From DAOPYU01 sp942493245 (GTDB taxonomy: Bacteria; Sumerlaeota; Sumerlaeia; UBA8349): a stretch of DNA of 64,000 nt. A model generated the notes under the pieces. That model was given only the letters and a program-made list of their open reading frames with translations. It ran no database searches and was not told where the DNA came from. Shown here one piece after another: positions 17,531 through 26,939 of this stretch. The stretch lies in contig OW818685.1 of assembly GCA_942493245.1 (NCBI GenBank), positions 2,790,001 to 2,854,000 of the forward strand, written 5' to 3'. The position numbers were made by a program, and so were the translations under genes. Numbering within the stretch: the stretch's first letter is position 1; every line of letters starts with the position of its first letter.

Positions 17531-18574
17531 ATGCAAAAGCGCCAAGTCGTCCGTCTCGCCTTTCAAGGAGAGCGTCCACCCTACGTGCCGTGGCATTGTC
17601 AGTTCACTCTGGAAGCTCAAGCCAAACTGGCCGCCCACTTCGGGCCGGACAGATGGGAAGAGGCCGTGGATAACCATTTCCTCGAACTTGGCTCAGCCAT
17701 TGGTTTCTTCGAAGATCAGGGAAACGACCGCTTTCGCGATGTCTTCGGGGTCATCTGGGACCGAACGGTGGACAAGGACATCGGGCTGCCCGAGGACGTG
17801 ATCCTGAAGGAACCAACCCTCGACGGGTATGAATTTCCCGATCCACTCGACCCTCGTTTTTTTCGAGACATCGAGAGTCGAATCGTCGCGCAGCCGGACC
17901 GGTTCCGGATTTTCTATCTCGGGTTTTCGCTTTTTGAACGCGCGTGGACCCTGCGCGGGATGGAAAATCTTGCGATGGACTTTCTCCTCAATCCGGAATT
18001 TGTCCAGGAACTCTTCACCCGGATCGCCGACTACAACATCGCGCAGGTACGCGAAGCGCTGCGTTACGATATAGATGCGGTTTACTTTGGGGACGACTGG
18101 GGCCAGCAGCACGGCCTCATCATGGGACCGCAATGCTGGCGCGAATTCATTTTCCCCCAACTGGAACGCATGTACCGCACCGTTCGAGAAGCCGGTAAGT
18201 TCGTCATGATCCACTCTTGTGGCGACGTGGACGAATTGTTCGAGGATCTCATCGGGATCGGCCTGAACTGCTTCAATCCCTTCCAGCCCGAAGTCATGGA
18301 CGTTCTTGGTCTCATGCGCGAGTATCGGGGACGGCTCACCTTCCACGGAGGACTTTCGACCCAGCGGACCCTCCCCCACGGTTCCACAGAAGATGTTCGG
18401 TTGGAAACCCGCGGTCTGCTCGAACAAGGCGCAGCGGGCGGTTACGTTTTCGCTCCCGCCCACGCAGTCGAGGGAGATGTCCCAATCGAAAATATGGTGG
18501 CCTTCCTCGAAGAAATTCAATCGCAACCCGCCTACCGGAAATTCCGGAACAGCGCACCAACACCCGCACTCTGA
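17531..18574 (+). CDS. Uroporphyrinogen decarboxylase (URO-D) family protein, probably methyltransferase-like
   Basis: 347 residues with a TIM-barrel URO-D fold. Recognisable segments are VYFGDDWGQQHGLIMGPQCWREFIFPQLERM, VMIHSCGDVDELFEDLIGIGLNCFNPFQPEVMD, LTFHGGLSTQRTLPHGS and GGYVFAPAHAVEGDVPIENM. The His/Cys pair in HSCG and the absence of the N-terminal RQAGR-type arginine motif of true HemE point to the URO-D-like/corrinoid methyltransferase group rather than heme synthesis. Such proteins are abundant in candidate phyla and act on methylated or decarboxylatable metabolites. The ATG follows an AGGAAAC sequence. It lies 37 bp after the GH13 gene and is probably cotranscribed. The true substrate is unknown. 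Confidence 0.85.
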   Translation: MQKRQVVRLAFQGERPPYVPWHCQFTLEAQAKLAAHFGPDRWEEAVDNHFLELGSAIGFFEDQGNDRFRDVFGVIWDRTVDKDIGLPEDVILKEPTLDGYEFPDPLDPRFFRDIESRIVAQPDRFRIFYLGFSLFERAWTLRGMENLAMDFLLNPEFVQELFTRIADYNIAQVREALRYDIDAVYFGDDWGQQHGLIMGPQCWREFIFPQLERMYRTVREAGKFVMIHSCGDVDELFEDLIGIGLNCFNPFQPEVMDVLGLMREYRGRLTFHGGLSTQRTLPHGSTEDVRLETRGLLEQGAAGGYVFAPAHAVEGDVPIENMVAFLEEIQSQPAYRKFRNSAPTPAL

Positions 18575-18835
18575 TTTTCGGCTCGAACAGGAAGCGGACT
18601 GTTCTCTGGGAAAACACAGACATCACCCTCATTGCCTGCCCTGAAAATTGACGGGGTTCCTGTCAGTCGGAATTTTCCATAAGTGATAGGTGAACCGTTC
18701 GTTCATGAGGACTGGGCTGACATGGGCCGCCCTTTCAGCGACTATGTCCATCCATCCCCCCCCAAAAAAACCGATTCTGCCATGCAGACGTTCACGTCGG
18801 CACGGCAGAATTCTCACTCAGAGACACCCGTTATA

Positions 18836-19000
18836 AACCGCCGTTGAACGCCCCTTTTCAAGGAAAAGAAGGGGTCCCTGGGAACGCCAATCTCCTATTG
18901 GCGTAGTAAGACAGAACCTCACCCAAAGGGGGACCGAACCAAAACCGTTTTCACCATAACACAGGGACAAGAGACTCGTTTCCTATCCTCAACGGCGGTT
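18836..19000 (+). repeat. MITE-like intergenic repeat, module A copy 1 (within the 18575-19093 gap)
   Basis: The 519-bp gap between the UroD-like gene and trpB contains a 165-bp element bounded by perfect 12-bp inverted repeats, AACCGCCGTTGA (18836-18847) and TCAACGGCGGTT (18989-19000). Internal blocks GGGTCCCTGGGAAC, ATCTCCT-ATTG and CACCCAAAGGGGGA recur in the copy at 37263-37476. No protein is supported inside. The rest of the gap (18575-18835, 19001-19093) shows nothing I can name. Confidence 0.75.
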
Positions 19001-19093
19001 TTCAGGCTGAAAAGAGGACTCTCTGAAAACCTCGAACCCAAATTCCGGCTCAAATCCAGGTCCAAAATCTGGTCCCAATCCAGACACCGTCCG

Positions 19094-20344
19094 TTACCCC
19101 AGACGATCGCGAAGCGTATAGACGTCCTTATCCCCACGCCCGGACAAACAGGCCACGATGAGCGCCCCCGGTTGCGCCGCCTCGACCACTCGGTGCAATG
19201 CGGCGATGGCGTGGGCGCTTTCGAGCGCCGGAATCAACCCCTCGGTCCGGCAGAGCAGACGCGTGGCGTCGAGCGCCTCCTGGTCGGTGATCGGGAAATA
19301 ATGCCCCCGTCCGCTGGCCGAAAAGAAACAGTGCTCCGGCCCGGTGCCGGGGTAATCCAGACCCGCCGAGATCGAGTGGGCTTCCTGTACCTGCCCGTCC
19401 CCATTTTGCAACAGATACTCGCGGCTGCCGTGGAAGACACCAACCGTGCCCATCGAAATCGAAGCCGCGTGGCGTCCGGTCTCGATCCCTTCCCCGGCGG
19501 CTTCCGCCCCGTGGAACTGCACGGACGCGTCGTCGTAGAACGGCGCAAACAAACCCATGCTGTTGGAACCGCCCCCCACGCACGCCACCAGGTGGTCCGG
19601 CAGACGGCCTTCCTTCTCCAGAATCTGCGCGCGCGTCTCGCGACCGATCACGCTCTGGAAGTCCCGGACCATCATCGGGAACGGATGCGGCCCCACCACG
19701 GAACCGATGATATAATGCGTGTCGTCGCACCGCGCCATCCAGTCGCGCAGGGCCTCGTTCGTTGCGTCCTTGAGCGTGCGCGTCCCGCTCGAAACCGGCA
19801 CCACGTTCGCCCCAAGCAGACGCATCCGGAAAACGTTCAACTCCTGGCGGCGGATGTCCTCCTCGCCCATATACACTTCGCACTCGAGTCCCATCAACGC
19901 CGCCGCGGTCGCCGTCGCCACGCCATGCTGCCCGGCGCCCGTCTCGGCGATCACACGCGGCTTGCCCAGCCGTTTGGCCAGCAGCGCCTGCCCCAGCGTG
20001 TTGTTGATCTTGTGCGCGCCCGTGTGGCACAGGTCCTCGCGTTTCAGGTAGATCTTCGCCTTGCCTCCACAGATAGCCTGACTGAGCTGTTCCGCAAAAT
20101 AAAGCGGCGTGGCCCGACCCACATACTCGCGCAACAGGTAATCCAGTTCGCTCTGGAAAGCAGGCTCCCGGCTGATGCGCAGGTACGCCTCCTCGAGTTC
20201 AAAGAGCGCCGGCATCAGGGTCTCCGGGACGTAACGCCCGCCAAATATCCCATAATGCCCATTCGAGTCGGGTCGCTCGGCAACCGCTGCCGGGCCACTC
20301 GTTTTCGGGGTTTGATTCGTTGTAGTTGAAGAAGCACTGTCCAT
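19094..20344 (-). CDS. trpB: Tryptophan synthase beta chain
   Basis: 416 residues. PLP enzyme that condenses indole with serine in tryptophan synthesis. The Schiff-base lysine is Lys112 in HTGAHKINN. Other family marks are GRYVPETLMPAL, KREDLCHTGAHK, AETGAGQHGVATA, GSVVGPHPFPMMVRDFQ, CVGGGSNSMG and SGLDYPGxGPEH. The sequence is of the classical TrpB1 type, which normally works with TrpA. trpA and other trp genes are absent from this window, so the gene is an orphan here. A Ser/Thr/Pro-rich N-terminal tail of about 27 residues precedes the core. The ATG at 20344 follows GGAAGGAAAG. Confidence 0.97.
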   Translation of the reverse strand: MDSASSTTTNQTPKTSGPAAVAERPDSNGHYGIFGGRYVPETLMPALFELEEAYLRISREPAFQSELDYLLREYVGRATPLYFAEQLSQAICGGKAKIYLKREDLCHTGAHKINNTLGQALLAKRLGKPRVIAETGAGQHGVATATAAALMGLECEVYMGEEDIRRQELNVFRMRLLGANVVPVSSGTRTLKDATNEALRDWMARCDDTHYIIGSVVGPHPFPMMVRDFQSVIGRETRAQILEKEGRLPDHLVACVGGGSNSMGLFAPFYDDASVQFHGAEAAGEGIETGRHAASISMGTVGVFHGSREYLLQNGDGQVQEAHSISAGLDYPGTGPEHCFFSASGRGHYFPITDQEALDATRLLCRTEGLIPALESAHAIAALHRVVEAAQPGALIVACLSGRGDKDVYTLRDRLG

Positions 20345-20489
20345 CGCCGCTTTCCTTCCGCGAGAAATAATCGGTCAATCTTTGCGCTTTTTCCCCGGAT
20401 TTTCAAGAACGGAAAGAGGCGAGACGCGAGAATTCTTTGATCGGCGCAGGGTTTCAGCGCGTTTGAAGCACGGAAGAACCTATTTCCAA

Positions 20490-20770
20490 AACCACAGATG
20501 AACTCAGATGGACACAGATAAATGAGAAATGGTGGGGATCTGTACGACTCTCTCGCAGAATCTATGCGACCGCGGCGATTTTCAGCCAGAAGAAGGCACA
20601 GGAATTCCCTGTTTTTGTAATTTTTGTGCCTCATACGGCTTACAAGAAACGGTCTCCGCGTCCCTGCGTCTCTGCGCGATGATCCTTTACATCCCCGTTC
20701 TCCGGGTTTTCGGATATCTTCGGGGTATCAAACCTTTCGCCTGGGCGGACACACAGGTCCGCCCCTACGG
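20490..20770. repeat. Cluster of degenerate dispersed repeats (within the 20345-20904 gap)
   Basis: The 560-bp gap upstream of trpB holds no convincing gene but several low-complexity repeat motifs. A CCACAGATGAACTCAGATGG unit with ACACAGAT following lies at 20490-20525. A CTCTCGCAGAAT block near 20553 is shared with 47701. A CCTGCGTCTCTGCGCGATG unit lies near 20660. The 20743-20770 unit GGGCGGACACACAGGTCCGC is shared with 38472-38530. These are motif classes seen dispersed in many bacterial genomes. The trpB promoter should lie in the left part, but I could not place it securely. Confidence 0.6.
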
Positions 20771-20904
20771 ATGGGGTGCGGTTTCGCTGCGCCCGGTTTA
20801 TCCGTTTTGTTCATCCGGGGTTACATGATACCAAATTGAAATTCACAGAACGGGAGGAGTCTCAATCCTTATCCAGTGAACCCTGTCCCGTTTTTTCGGT
20901 TCTC

Positions 20905-23900
20905 CTATTTCACCCGGCTTTGCGGAAGTTCCTTCTGTTCGGGCGCCTCGCGGATACGTTCTGGATAGCGAATCTCGATCACCTTTTCGGGAACCGGAAT
21001 CCGGTCCACCCGATCCGGCACAACGGGGTTCTGATCGGCGGACTTCGGCTTGGATTTCTGTTCCGGAGCCGAAGACTCGGAATCCGCTTCTCCATCCCCG
21101 GCCTTCTCCCCTTCCGGATCGCTTCCCTCCGGCGCGGGGCGGACCGACACCGTCTCGCGGACCGACTCCCGGCGCGACTTCTTCGAGACCGCCTCGTCCG
21201 AAACCTCGGCCTCGTCGCTCTCGTCTTCCTTCTCCGAACGGGCAACCGCCTCTTTTTCCGATTTTTCCAGCAACATCTGTAAGATTTCAAGCCTGGAATC
21301 GGACACCGCATCCGCCGGGTCCTGCGATTCTTCAGAATCCGTCTTTTCATCCTTCAACGCTTTTTCCGCCGTCTGGTCCTTACCCGCCTGAACCACTTGG
21401 GGAGGAGCCTGCGCCCCGTTCGGAAATACCGGTTCCACCGGCACATCCGGCAGTTTCTCTTCGTTCTGGGCCAGTCTTGCGCTGTTGGCAGACTCGGCCT
21501 TTTCCGCCGCCGCGATCGTGTCGGGATTGAGCGACATACCGACCGCCAGACTCTGAATCAGGCGCACATCCACGCCATCCACCCGGCCATCCTTGTTCAT
21601 GTCCACCCGTTCGAGGACGGAAGGGGCGAGGAAAGGTTGAGCGTCCATCGTCTCGATGCCGCGGCTGAACCGAAGGGCCAGGAGGGCATCCGCCGAGTTG
21701 ACCCGATTGTCCCCGTTCGCGTCCCCAACCATGAACCGGGGCAGGACGCGGAAGAACGCCTCGTCCGTCACCGTCACCGAGACGGGACACATGAGCGAAT
21801 CAAAAATATCCGCCCCGATGAAAATACTGCGCACCACCGCGCCGGGCTGCGCGTCCTCGGCCACCTTGAACTCGACCTCGAAGAGCGCTTCTTCGCCCTG
21901 TCCACTGTCGAGCGCCTGCCGGGTCACAGCCGTTACATTCAATTCACCCTTTGCCATCGTGCCATTGTCCGCCAGCATGCAGCTCTGGGTGAACGTCGTG
22001 CCGACCACGCGTTGCACGCTCAGAACACGGGGATCGTACGAAACCTTCACGTCAAACCCACTGATTCCCTTCGGCTGCCGACACCCGACGCGCAGGCGCG
22101 TCAGAGCGCCCGGTTCTCCCGCAAAATCGCGCAACGTCAGTGCCACGCTGGCGAACTTCGACGCGAGGCCATCATCCGCCTTCTCGAGGGTCGCCAATTC
22201 CTGACTGAGCGCCGCGATTTCCCGGGTTTGGGATGAATCCAGTTGGGCGCTCGCTTTCTCCGGGGAAACGAGAAACTCCTTGTCGAACGGAGACTGTTGG
22301 ACCAGCGTCCACTGTTTCTGCGCGAACGGGTTGTCGAGCGGGTTCCCGAAGCCCTCGGGCTGCGTTTCGGAAGAAACGGTCAGGAGCGTTTTTTCGGCTT
22401 TTTCCGTTTTTTCAACCCCGCCCGCCGCTTCCTGAACCCACGGAGACTGCTGCGCCACCCGCCACTCGCCCAGATCGGAGTCTTTCGACTCCTTCGGCGT
22501 CTCGGCCATCGGGGAAGCTGCGGGAGCGACAGGCTCGGAGGTTTCCAGAGCCACCTTTTTCACCACATCCAGCAACACCTGCCTCTGCGCCGTTTCGACG
22601 AGGGAATTCCAGGAAACCTCCTCAAAGGGGGCTTCCTCTTCGCTCACAGGCGCCTGAGCCACCACCGGCGCCGGGGTCTCCTCTGCCTCTTCCTTTACGA
22701 CGGTCGGGGGGACTGGATCAGGCGAAGAGACCGAAGCCTTGGCCACTTCCACGGGAGCTACCGACTTCTGCGCCGGCATCTCGACCGCTTTCGAGGCCTT
22801 CCACCAGGCAATCGTTCCTTTTCCGCCAGCCACAGCGAGAATTCCGGGACGTCCCCCTCTCTCCAGAACGCCTGTCAGAACCGCACAGGCATTCGTGAAG
22901 TCCGCCTCCAGACGGTACGCTTTCCAGGAAGCGGCCTTCCCCTGGTCGTTTTCCCACCAGACGACCGCATTCCCGAAGCGCGAGACTCCCGCCACATCCA
23001 GGTCGCCATCGGCATCCAGATCGGCCAGGGCGACTCCATAGGCGCCATCAAAATTGTCTTGGATTTTCCGCTCGTTCCAGACGTTACCTTTCCCATCCCC
23101 GTTTTCCCACCAGCAAACCCGGTCGGCGCGCGAGGCCGCCGCAACAATGTCCAAATCTCCATCCGCATCCAAGTCGCCAACACGCACTTCCTCCGCCCCT
23201 TCAAAAGGCGTCACGACCGAACGTTCCTTCCACTCCAGACCATCGCCTCGGACATTCTCCCACCAGGTCACACCCTGGTCGGGCAGGGCCGCCACGATAT
23301 CCGGATCGCCATCCCGATCCAGATCGCCTCCCCAGACACCCGCGACTCCTCCAGCAGGGCGCGCCACTTCATGCTTTTTCCAAAGTTCTCCCGCCTGTGC
23401 GGGTCTTTCCCACCAGACCAGACCACTGCCCAACGCCGCCACCAGCAACTCGGGACGGCCATCGCGATTCATATCCACCGCCCGGACCGAACGCGCCCGC
23501 TCCACTCCCAGCGCCACGGTGTGAACCACCCATTCGGAACCGTCTCCGCGCACGTTTTCCCACCAGGAAACCTCATTCCCCGGTTCGTAAGCAGCCCCGG
23601 CCACATCCAGATCGCCATCTGCATCGAGGTCCGCCGCCTCAACCGCGTTGGCCCCCGGAAAGTTTTCCGTCAATGACTTCCGCTCCCAGTCCAGCCCCTT
23701 GCCGTCCCGGTTGCGCCACCAGACCAGCGCTCCCTTGCCCAGGTCCGCCGCCAGCACATCCGATTTGCCGTCCTTGTCCAGGTCCGCGACGCAGGCAGCC
23801 ATCGGAGAATCCAACCCCTCGGCCACCAGATGGCGAACCGCTTCCGTGACTGACACCGATGGCGTTGCCGGTACGGAGACCGCAGGAGAAGCCGTCGTAT

Positions 23901-24096
23901 TGGAACACATCCAATCGGGCCATGGCTCGGAGCACCCCGGTACGTTCGCCCAGGGACTTCGGTCCAGCGCGGAATCGCTCATCGCCCGCAGCGGCAAAAC
24001 CGCAACCCCTCCCACCATCAGAAAGAAGACCCAGGTCGAAAGCCGAATCCTCCGTTTTTCGTTCGCATTCCGCCACATCGGGTTAGAAAGCACCAT
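20905..24096 (-). CDS. Surface protein: FG-GAP/VCBS propeller, cohesin domain and type I dockerin in one chain
   Basis: 1063 residues from an ATG preceded by GGAGG. An N-terminal hydrophobic signal (about 19-38) is followed by at least six FG-GAP-type repeats (about 90-440), each with DLDxDGxxDV calcium loops and VVWWENxxGDG strands, predicting a beta-propeller. A low-complexity Pro/Glu/Val linker (about 440-640) leads to a cohesin-like beta-sandwich (about 645-780: VTLRDFAGEPG-like start, GFDVKVSYDPRVLSV). Next is a dockerin (about 786-857) with two EF-hand-like loops, DANGDNRVNSADALLALRF and DMNKDGRVDGVDVRLIQSL. A charged disordered tail of about 200 residues ends the protein. Presumably extracellular, self- or partner-binding scaffold. 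No glycosidase domain or sortase motif is visible. Confidence 0.88.
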   Translation of the reverse strand: MVLSNPMWRNANEKRRIRLSTWVFFLMVGGVAVLPLRAMSDSALDRSPWANVPGCSEPWPDWMCSNTTASPAVSVPATPSVSVTEAVRHLVAEGLDSPMAACVADLDKDGKSDVLAADLGKGALVWWRNRDGKGLDWERKSLTENFPGANAVEAADLDADGDLDVAGAAYEPGNEVSWWENVRGDGSEWVVHTVALGVERARSVRAVDMNRDGRPELLVAALGSGLVWWERPAQAGELWKKHEVARPAGGVAGVWGGDLDRDGDPDIVAALPDQGVTWWENVRGDGLEWKERSVVTPFEGAEEVRVGDLDADGDLDIVAAASRADRVCWWENGDGKGNVWNERKIQDNFDGAYGVALADLDADGDLDVAGVSRFGNAVVWWENDQGKAASWKAYRLEADFTNACAVLTGVLERGGRPGILAVAGGKGTIAWWKASKAVEMPAQKSVAPVEVAKASVSSPDPVPPTVVKEEAEETPAPVVAQAPVSEEEAPFEEVSWNSLVETAQRQVLLDVVKKVALETSEPVAPAASPMAETPKESKDSDLGEWRVAQQSPWVQEAAGGVEKTEKAEKTLLTVSSETQPEGFGNPLDNPFAQKQWTLVQQSPFDKEFLVSPEKASAQLDSSQTREIAALSQELATLEKADDGLASKFASVALTLRDFAGEPGALTRLRVGCRQPKGISGFDVKVSYDPRVLSVQRVVGTTFTQSCMLADNGTMAKGELNVTAVTRQALDSGQGEEALFEVEFKVAEDAQPGAVVRSIFIGADIFDSLMCPVSVTVTDEAFFRVLPRFMVGDANGDNRVNSADALLALRFSRGIETMDAQPFLAPSVLERVDMNKDGRVDGVDVRLIQSLAVGMSLNPDTIAAAEKAESANSARLAQNEEKLPDVPVEPVFPNGAQAPPQVVQAGKDQTAEKALKDEKTDSEESQDPADAVSDSRLEILQMLLEKSEKEAVARSEKEDESDEAEVSDEAVSKKSRRESVRETVSVRPAPEGSDPEGEKAGDGEADSESSAPEQKSKPKSADQNPVVPDRVDRIPVPEKVIEIRYPERIREAPEQKELPQSRVK

Positions 24097-24430
24097 GATC
24101 CGCCTCCAACACTGTTGATAGATTCACTCTCCTCCGCAGGCGACACACGCGTCTCCTCCAGAGGACCGAGGACCAGCGGCCACCTGAGCAACAGGCAAAG
24201 CCACGAGGAATTTCCCCGCCATCTGATCCAAAATCGGACCGACATTCTGCCGGAAAACTCGACTTTTGTCAATGCGCTTATGGGAAGATGGGAAATGAAA
24301 AATATAACAGCGCACAAGCCAGAACAGGGGCATACAGGTCTGATAGCAAACAGGTTGAGCATACTGATTAAAAGTAGCGCTTCAGGAATGAAGGCTGGAT
24401 TTTCTTCTGAGCACTCCGCACGAACCCAGC
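24097..24430. other. Intergenic stretch with no feature seen
   Basis: 334 bp between two minus-strand genes. It is less GC-rich than the flanks on its right side (for example ATGAAAAATATAAC near 24295). It must contain the promoter of the cohesin/dockerin gene and the 3' end of the exporter operon transcript, but I could not identify a clear promoter or terminator. Confidence 0.4.
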
Positions 24431-25702
24431 CTATTCGTAACGCAACGCTTCAATCGGGTCGAGTTTGGCCGCTTTCATGGCCGGCCAGAGTCCGAAGACC
24501 AGACCCACGCTGACTGAGCCGAAAAACCCGAACAGACGCGCCCACATGGGCGTGGCGCACGGCACCGCCGGCACCCACGTCTTGATGGCGTACATGATCA
24601 CTTCCCCCATGATAACGCCGGTCAGCCCCCCCACTCCCGTCAGCGCCATCGCCTCGACGAGGAACTGCCAGGTGATATCGCGCCGCCTCGCGCCGATGGC
24701 CCGGCGCACGCCGATCTCGCGGGTGCGCTCCTTCACCGAAGCCAGCATGACGTTCATCACCCCGACCCCGCCAACCAGAAACGCCACCGTTGAAAGAGCA
24801 AACATCACAGCCACGGTGGCGCTCGTCATCTTGTCAAATTTTTCGATGATCGAGTCGGGGGTTTCCATTTCGAAATCATTCTCTTCGTTCCAGCGCAGCT
24901 GGCGTTTTCGGCGCAGCATTTCTTCGATCTGTTCCAACGCCTGAGCGCGATACCCCTCTTTAGCCCGGGCAATAATCGCGATATCCTTCTGCCAGGGGAA
25001 AAACTGCCGGAAAACATTGTACGGCATCATCACTACACTGTCCTGAGGGTTTTCATTACTGAAACTCAAGGCGTTCGGAAATTTTTTCAGGACACCGATC
25101 ACCCGCAGGCGTTTTCCCCAGAGCGAGATTTCCCGCCCTACAGCCGACCGCGCTTTCGGAAAAAGCGCCTCGACCACACTCACCCCGATCACACACACCG
25201 GTACACGCCGGGCGTTTTCTTCGGACGTGTAAAAGCGCCCCTCGTCCAAGTCTATTTCGATGATGTTCAACATTTCGGGCCACGACCCTTCGGTAATCGG
25301 CCCGACCATTTTTTCGTTTCCGGCGCTCAAGGTCACCCACGGCCCCTCGATCCGCAAGACGGGCGCCACGGTCTGTACGGCCGAGCACTCATCGCGAATC
25401 CCCTCGACCTCGCGCAGATAGAACCGCTTGCGGTGCCTGATTTCATTGCTGCGCGCCCCTCCCAAGCTCATCTGAGGAACGCGATTGACATAGATGTTGT
25501 TTGTCCCGAAGCCTTTCAGGACATCCACGATCCCCTGCCGGAAACCATTGAGCACCGATGCCACGCCGACAATGATCACCACCCCAATGAATACCCCCAT
25601 AATGGTCAACAGGGAGCGGAAAGGCCGGTCGCGCAACGCTTCGAGGGCCAACATAAAGTTTTCCCAGATCAGGAAAGGGGCGGGATGCGAATGTTTGCTC
25701 AT
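24431..25702 (-). CDS. MacB-like ABC transporter permease (second permease of the operon)
   Basis: 423 residues, starting at the ATG at 25702 with AAAGGAAC upstream; a longer open frame overlaps the previous gene and is rejected. Architecture is that of MacB/FtsX permeases. An N-terminal helix (SLLTIMGVFIGVVIIVGVASVLNGF) precedes a periplasmic MacB_PCD-type domain (about 60-280). Three C-terminal helices follow, with the FtsX motif VKERTREIGVRRAIGARRRDITWQFLVEA and a C-terminal PAMKAAKLDPIEALRYE. It is the last gene of a four-gene unit (adaptor, ATPase, permease, permease) and begins 10 bp after the preceding permease. Two non-identical permeases suggest a heterodimeric transporter. Confidence 0.92.
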   Translation of the reverse strand: MSKHSHPAPFLIWENFMLALEALRDRPFRSLLTIMGVFIGVVIIVGVASVLNGFRQGIVDVLKGFGTNNIYVNRVPQMSLGGARSNEIRHRKRFYLREVEGIRDECSAVQTVAPVLRIEGPWVTLSAGNEKMVGPITEGSWPEMLNIIEIDLDEGRFYTSEENARRVPVCVIGVSVVEALFPKARSAVGREISLWGKRLRVIGVLKKFPNALSFSNENPQDSVVMMPYNVFRQFFPWQKDIAIIARAKEGYRAQALEQIEEMLRRKRQLRWNEENDFEMETPDSIIEKFDKMTSATVAVMFALSTVAFLVGGVGVMNVMLASVKERTREIGVRRAIGARRRDITWQFLVEAMALTGVGGLTGVIMGEVIMYAIKTWVPAVPCATPMWARLFGFFGSVSVGLVFGLWPAMKAAKLDPIEALRYE

Positions 25703-25712
25703 GCCTGTTCCT

Positions 25713-26939
25713 TTACGTGGTCTGCGCCCGAAGCGCCTCGATCGGGTCCAGTTTCGCCGCCTGACGAGCCGGATAAATCCCAAAGAAAATCCCCACCGTA
25801 CTGGTGATAAAAACAGCCAAAACGGGCGCCCAAAGCGGGAAACTACTCGGCAACGGCGTGTAAGTCCGCACTCCCCAGGCAAGCGCCCAACCCATCAAGA
25901 CCCCCAGAAGCCCCCCAAAAGCGCATAAGAACATTGATTCCACCATGAATTGGAACCGAATATCCCGGTTCCGCGCTCCGATGGCTTTGCGCACCCCGAT
26001 CTCTCGGGTACGCTCCACCACCGACAGCAGCATGATATTCATGATGACGATCCCCCCCACAACCAGCGAGATACTGACCACAAAGACCGCCACCCCAAAA
26101 ATCATACTCGTCAGACTTCGCCAGATTCCCATCACCCCAGCCGACGTGAAGATGCCGAAATTATCCTCATCCGACGGCCGCAATTGATGCCGGGTTCGCA
26201 TGATCCCGCGCACTTCCTCCTCCGCATCAGTCAGCAGAGCCGGGGAAACCGCCTGCGCAACAATCGTAAGCGCTCCATGATCGCCATGGATCTTCTCAAA
26301 GTTGGCCAGGGGGATGAGCACAAAGATGTCGCGCGACTGCCCGAAAGCGGAACCCCGTTTGGCTGCAACCCCCACCACCCGGAAACTCCGCCCCCACATC
26401 TGCACTTTGCGTCCAATAGGGTCCAACGGAGAAAACAGTTCCTGGGCCACATCGTACCCCAGCACACACGCATAGGAAGCCGTCTCCGTTTCGGCAGGCA
26501 CCAGCGTGCGCCCCTCCTCAATCTCCAGAGACTCGATCTCCTGAACTTCCGAAGTCACCCCCCGCACTTTAACATCCGAAATCCGTTCCGAACGGAAACG
26601 GACCATTGCGCCGTGATCGCGGGAAATTCCCACCCGCTTGATCAAATGCGCCTTGCGGCGGATCGCCTCCGCATCGTCGTTACGCAGGGGCTTGTTGCGC
26701 CGCGCAGCCTTCAGCCATTCGGAGTGGTTCTTCATGATGCCAAACCGCGACACCGCGAGAGAGTCCGACCCCAACTCGCTCACCGTGCTCGCCACATACA
26801 AGTCCAGTCCCTGAATCACCGAAACCACCAGAATCACAGCCGTCACGCTGATCGAAATCCCCAGCAGCGTCAGAAAACTCCGCAAAGGATTCTCAAACAG
26901 GGAGGCCACGGAAATGCGGACACCATCCGTCCATTTCAT
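25713..26939 (-). CDS. MacB-like ABC transporter permease (first permease of the operon)
   Basis: 408 residues. Same fold as the next gene: an N-terminal helix (LTLLGISISVTAVILVVSVIQGL), a periplasmic domain and three C-terminal helices. The FtsX-family motif VERTREIGVRKAIGARNRDIRFQFMVESM is present, as is the terminal coupling segment PARQAAKLDPIEALRAQ. Its ATG overlaps the stop of the ATPase gene by four bases (ATGA, 26936-26939), indicating translational coupling. Together with the downstream permease and the ATPase it should form a tripartite-type exporter with the upstream periplasmic adaptor. No outer-membrane TolC-like gene is in the window. The cargo is unknown; macrolide, lipoprotein or peptide export are family precedents. 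Confidence 0.93.
   Translation of the reverse strand: MKWTDGVRISVASLFENPLRSFLTLLGISISVTAVILVVSVIQGLDLYVASTVSELGSDSLAVSRFGIMKNHSEWLKAARRNKPLRNDDAEAIRRKAHLIKRVGISRDHGAMVRFRSERISDVKVRGVTSEVQEIESLEIEEGRTLVPAETETASYACVLGYDVAQELFSPLDPIGRKVQMWGRSFRVVGVAAKRGSAFGQSRDIFVLIPLANFEKIHGDHGALTIVAQAVSPALLTDAEEEVRGIMRTRHQLRPSDEDNFGIFTSAGVMGIWRSLTSMIFGVAVFVVSISLVVGGIVIMNIMLLSVVERTREIGVRKAIGARNRDIRFQFMVESMFLCAFGGLLGVLMGWALAWGVRTYTPLPSSFPLWAPVLAVFITSTVGIFFGIYPARQAAKLDPIEALRAQTT

Noticed and set aside
17531..18574. True uroporphyrinogen decarboxylase (hemE)
   Set aside because: The N-terminal arginine-rich substrate motif of HemE is missing and the HSCG segment fits the URO-D-like methyltransferase group better.
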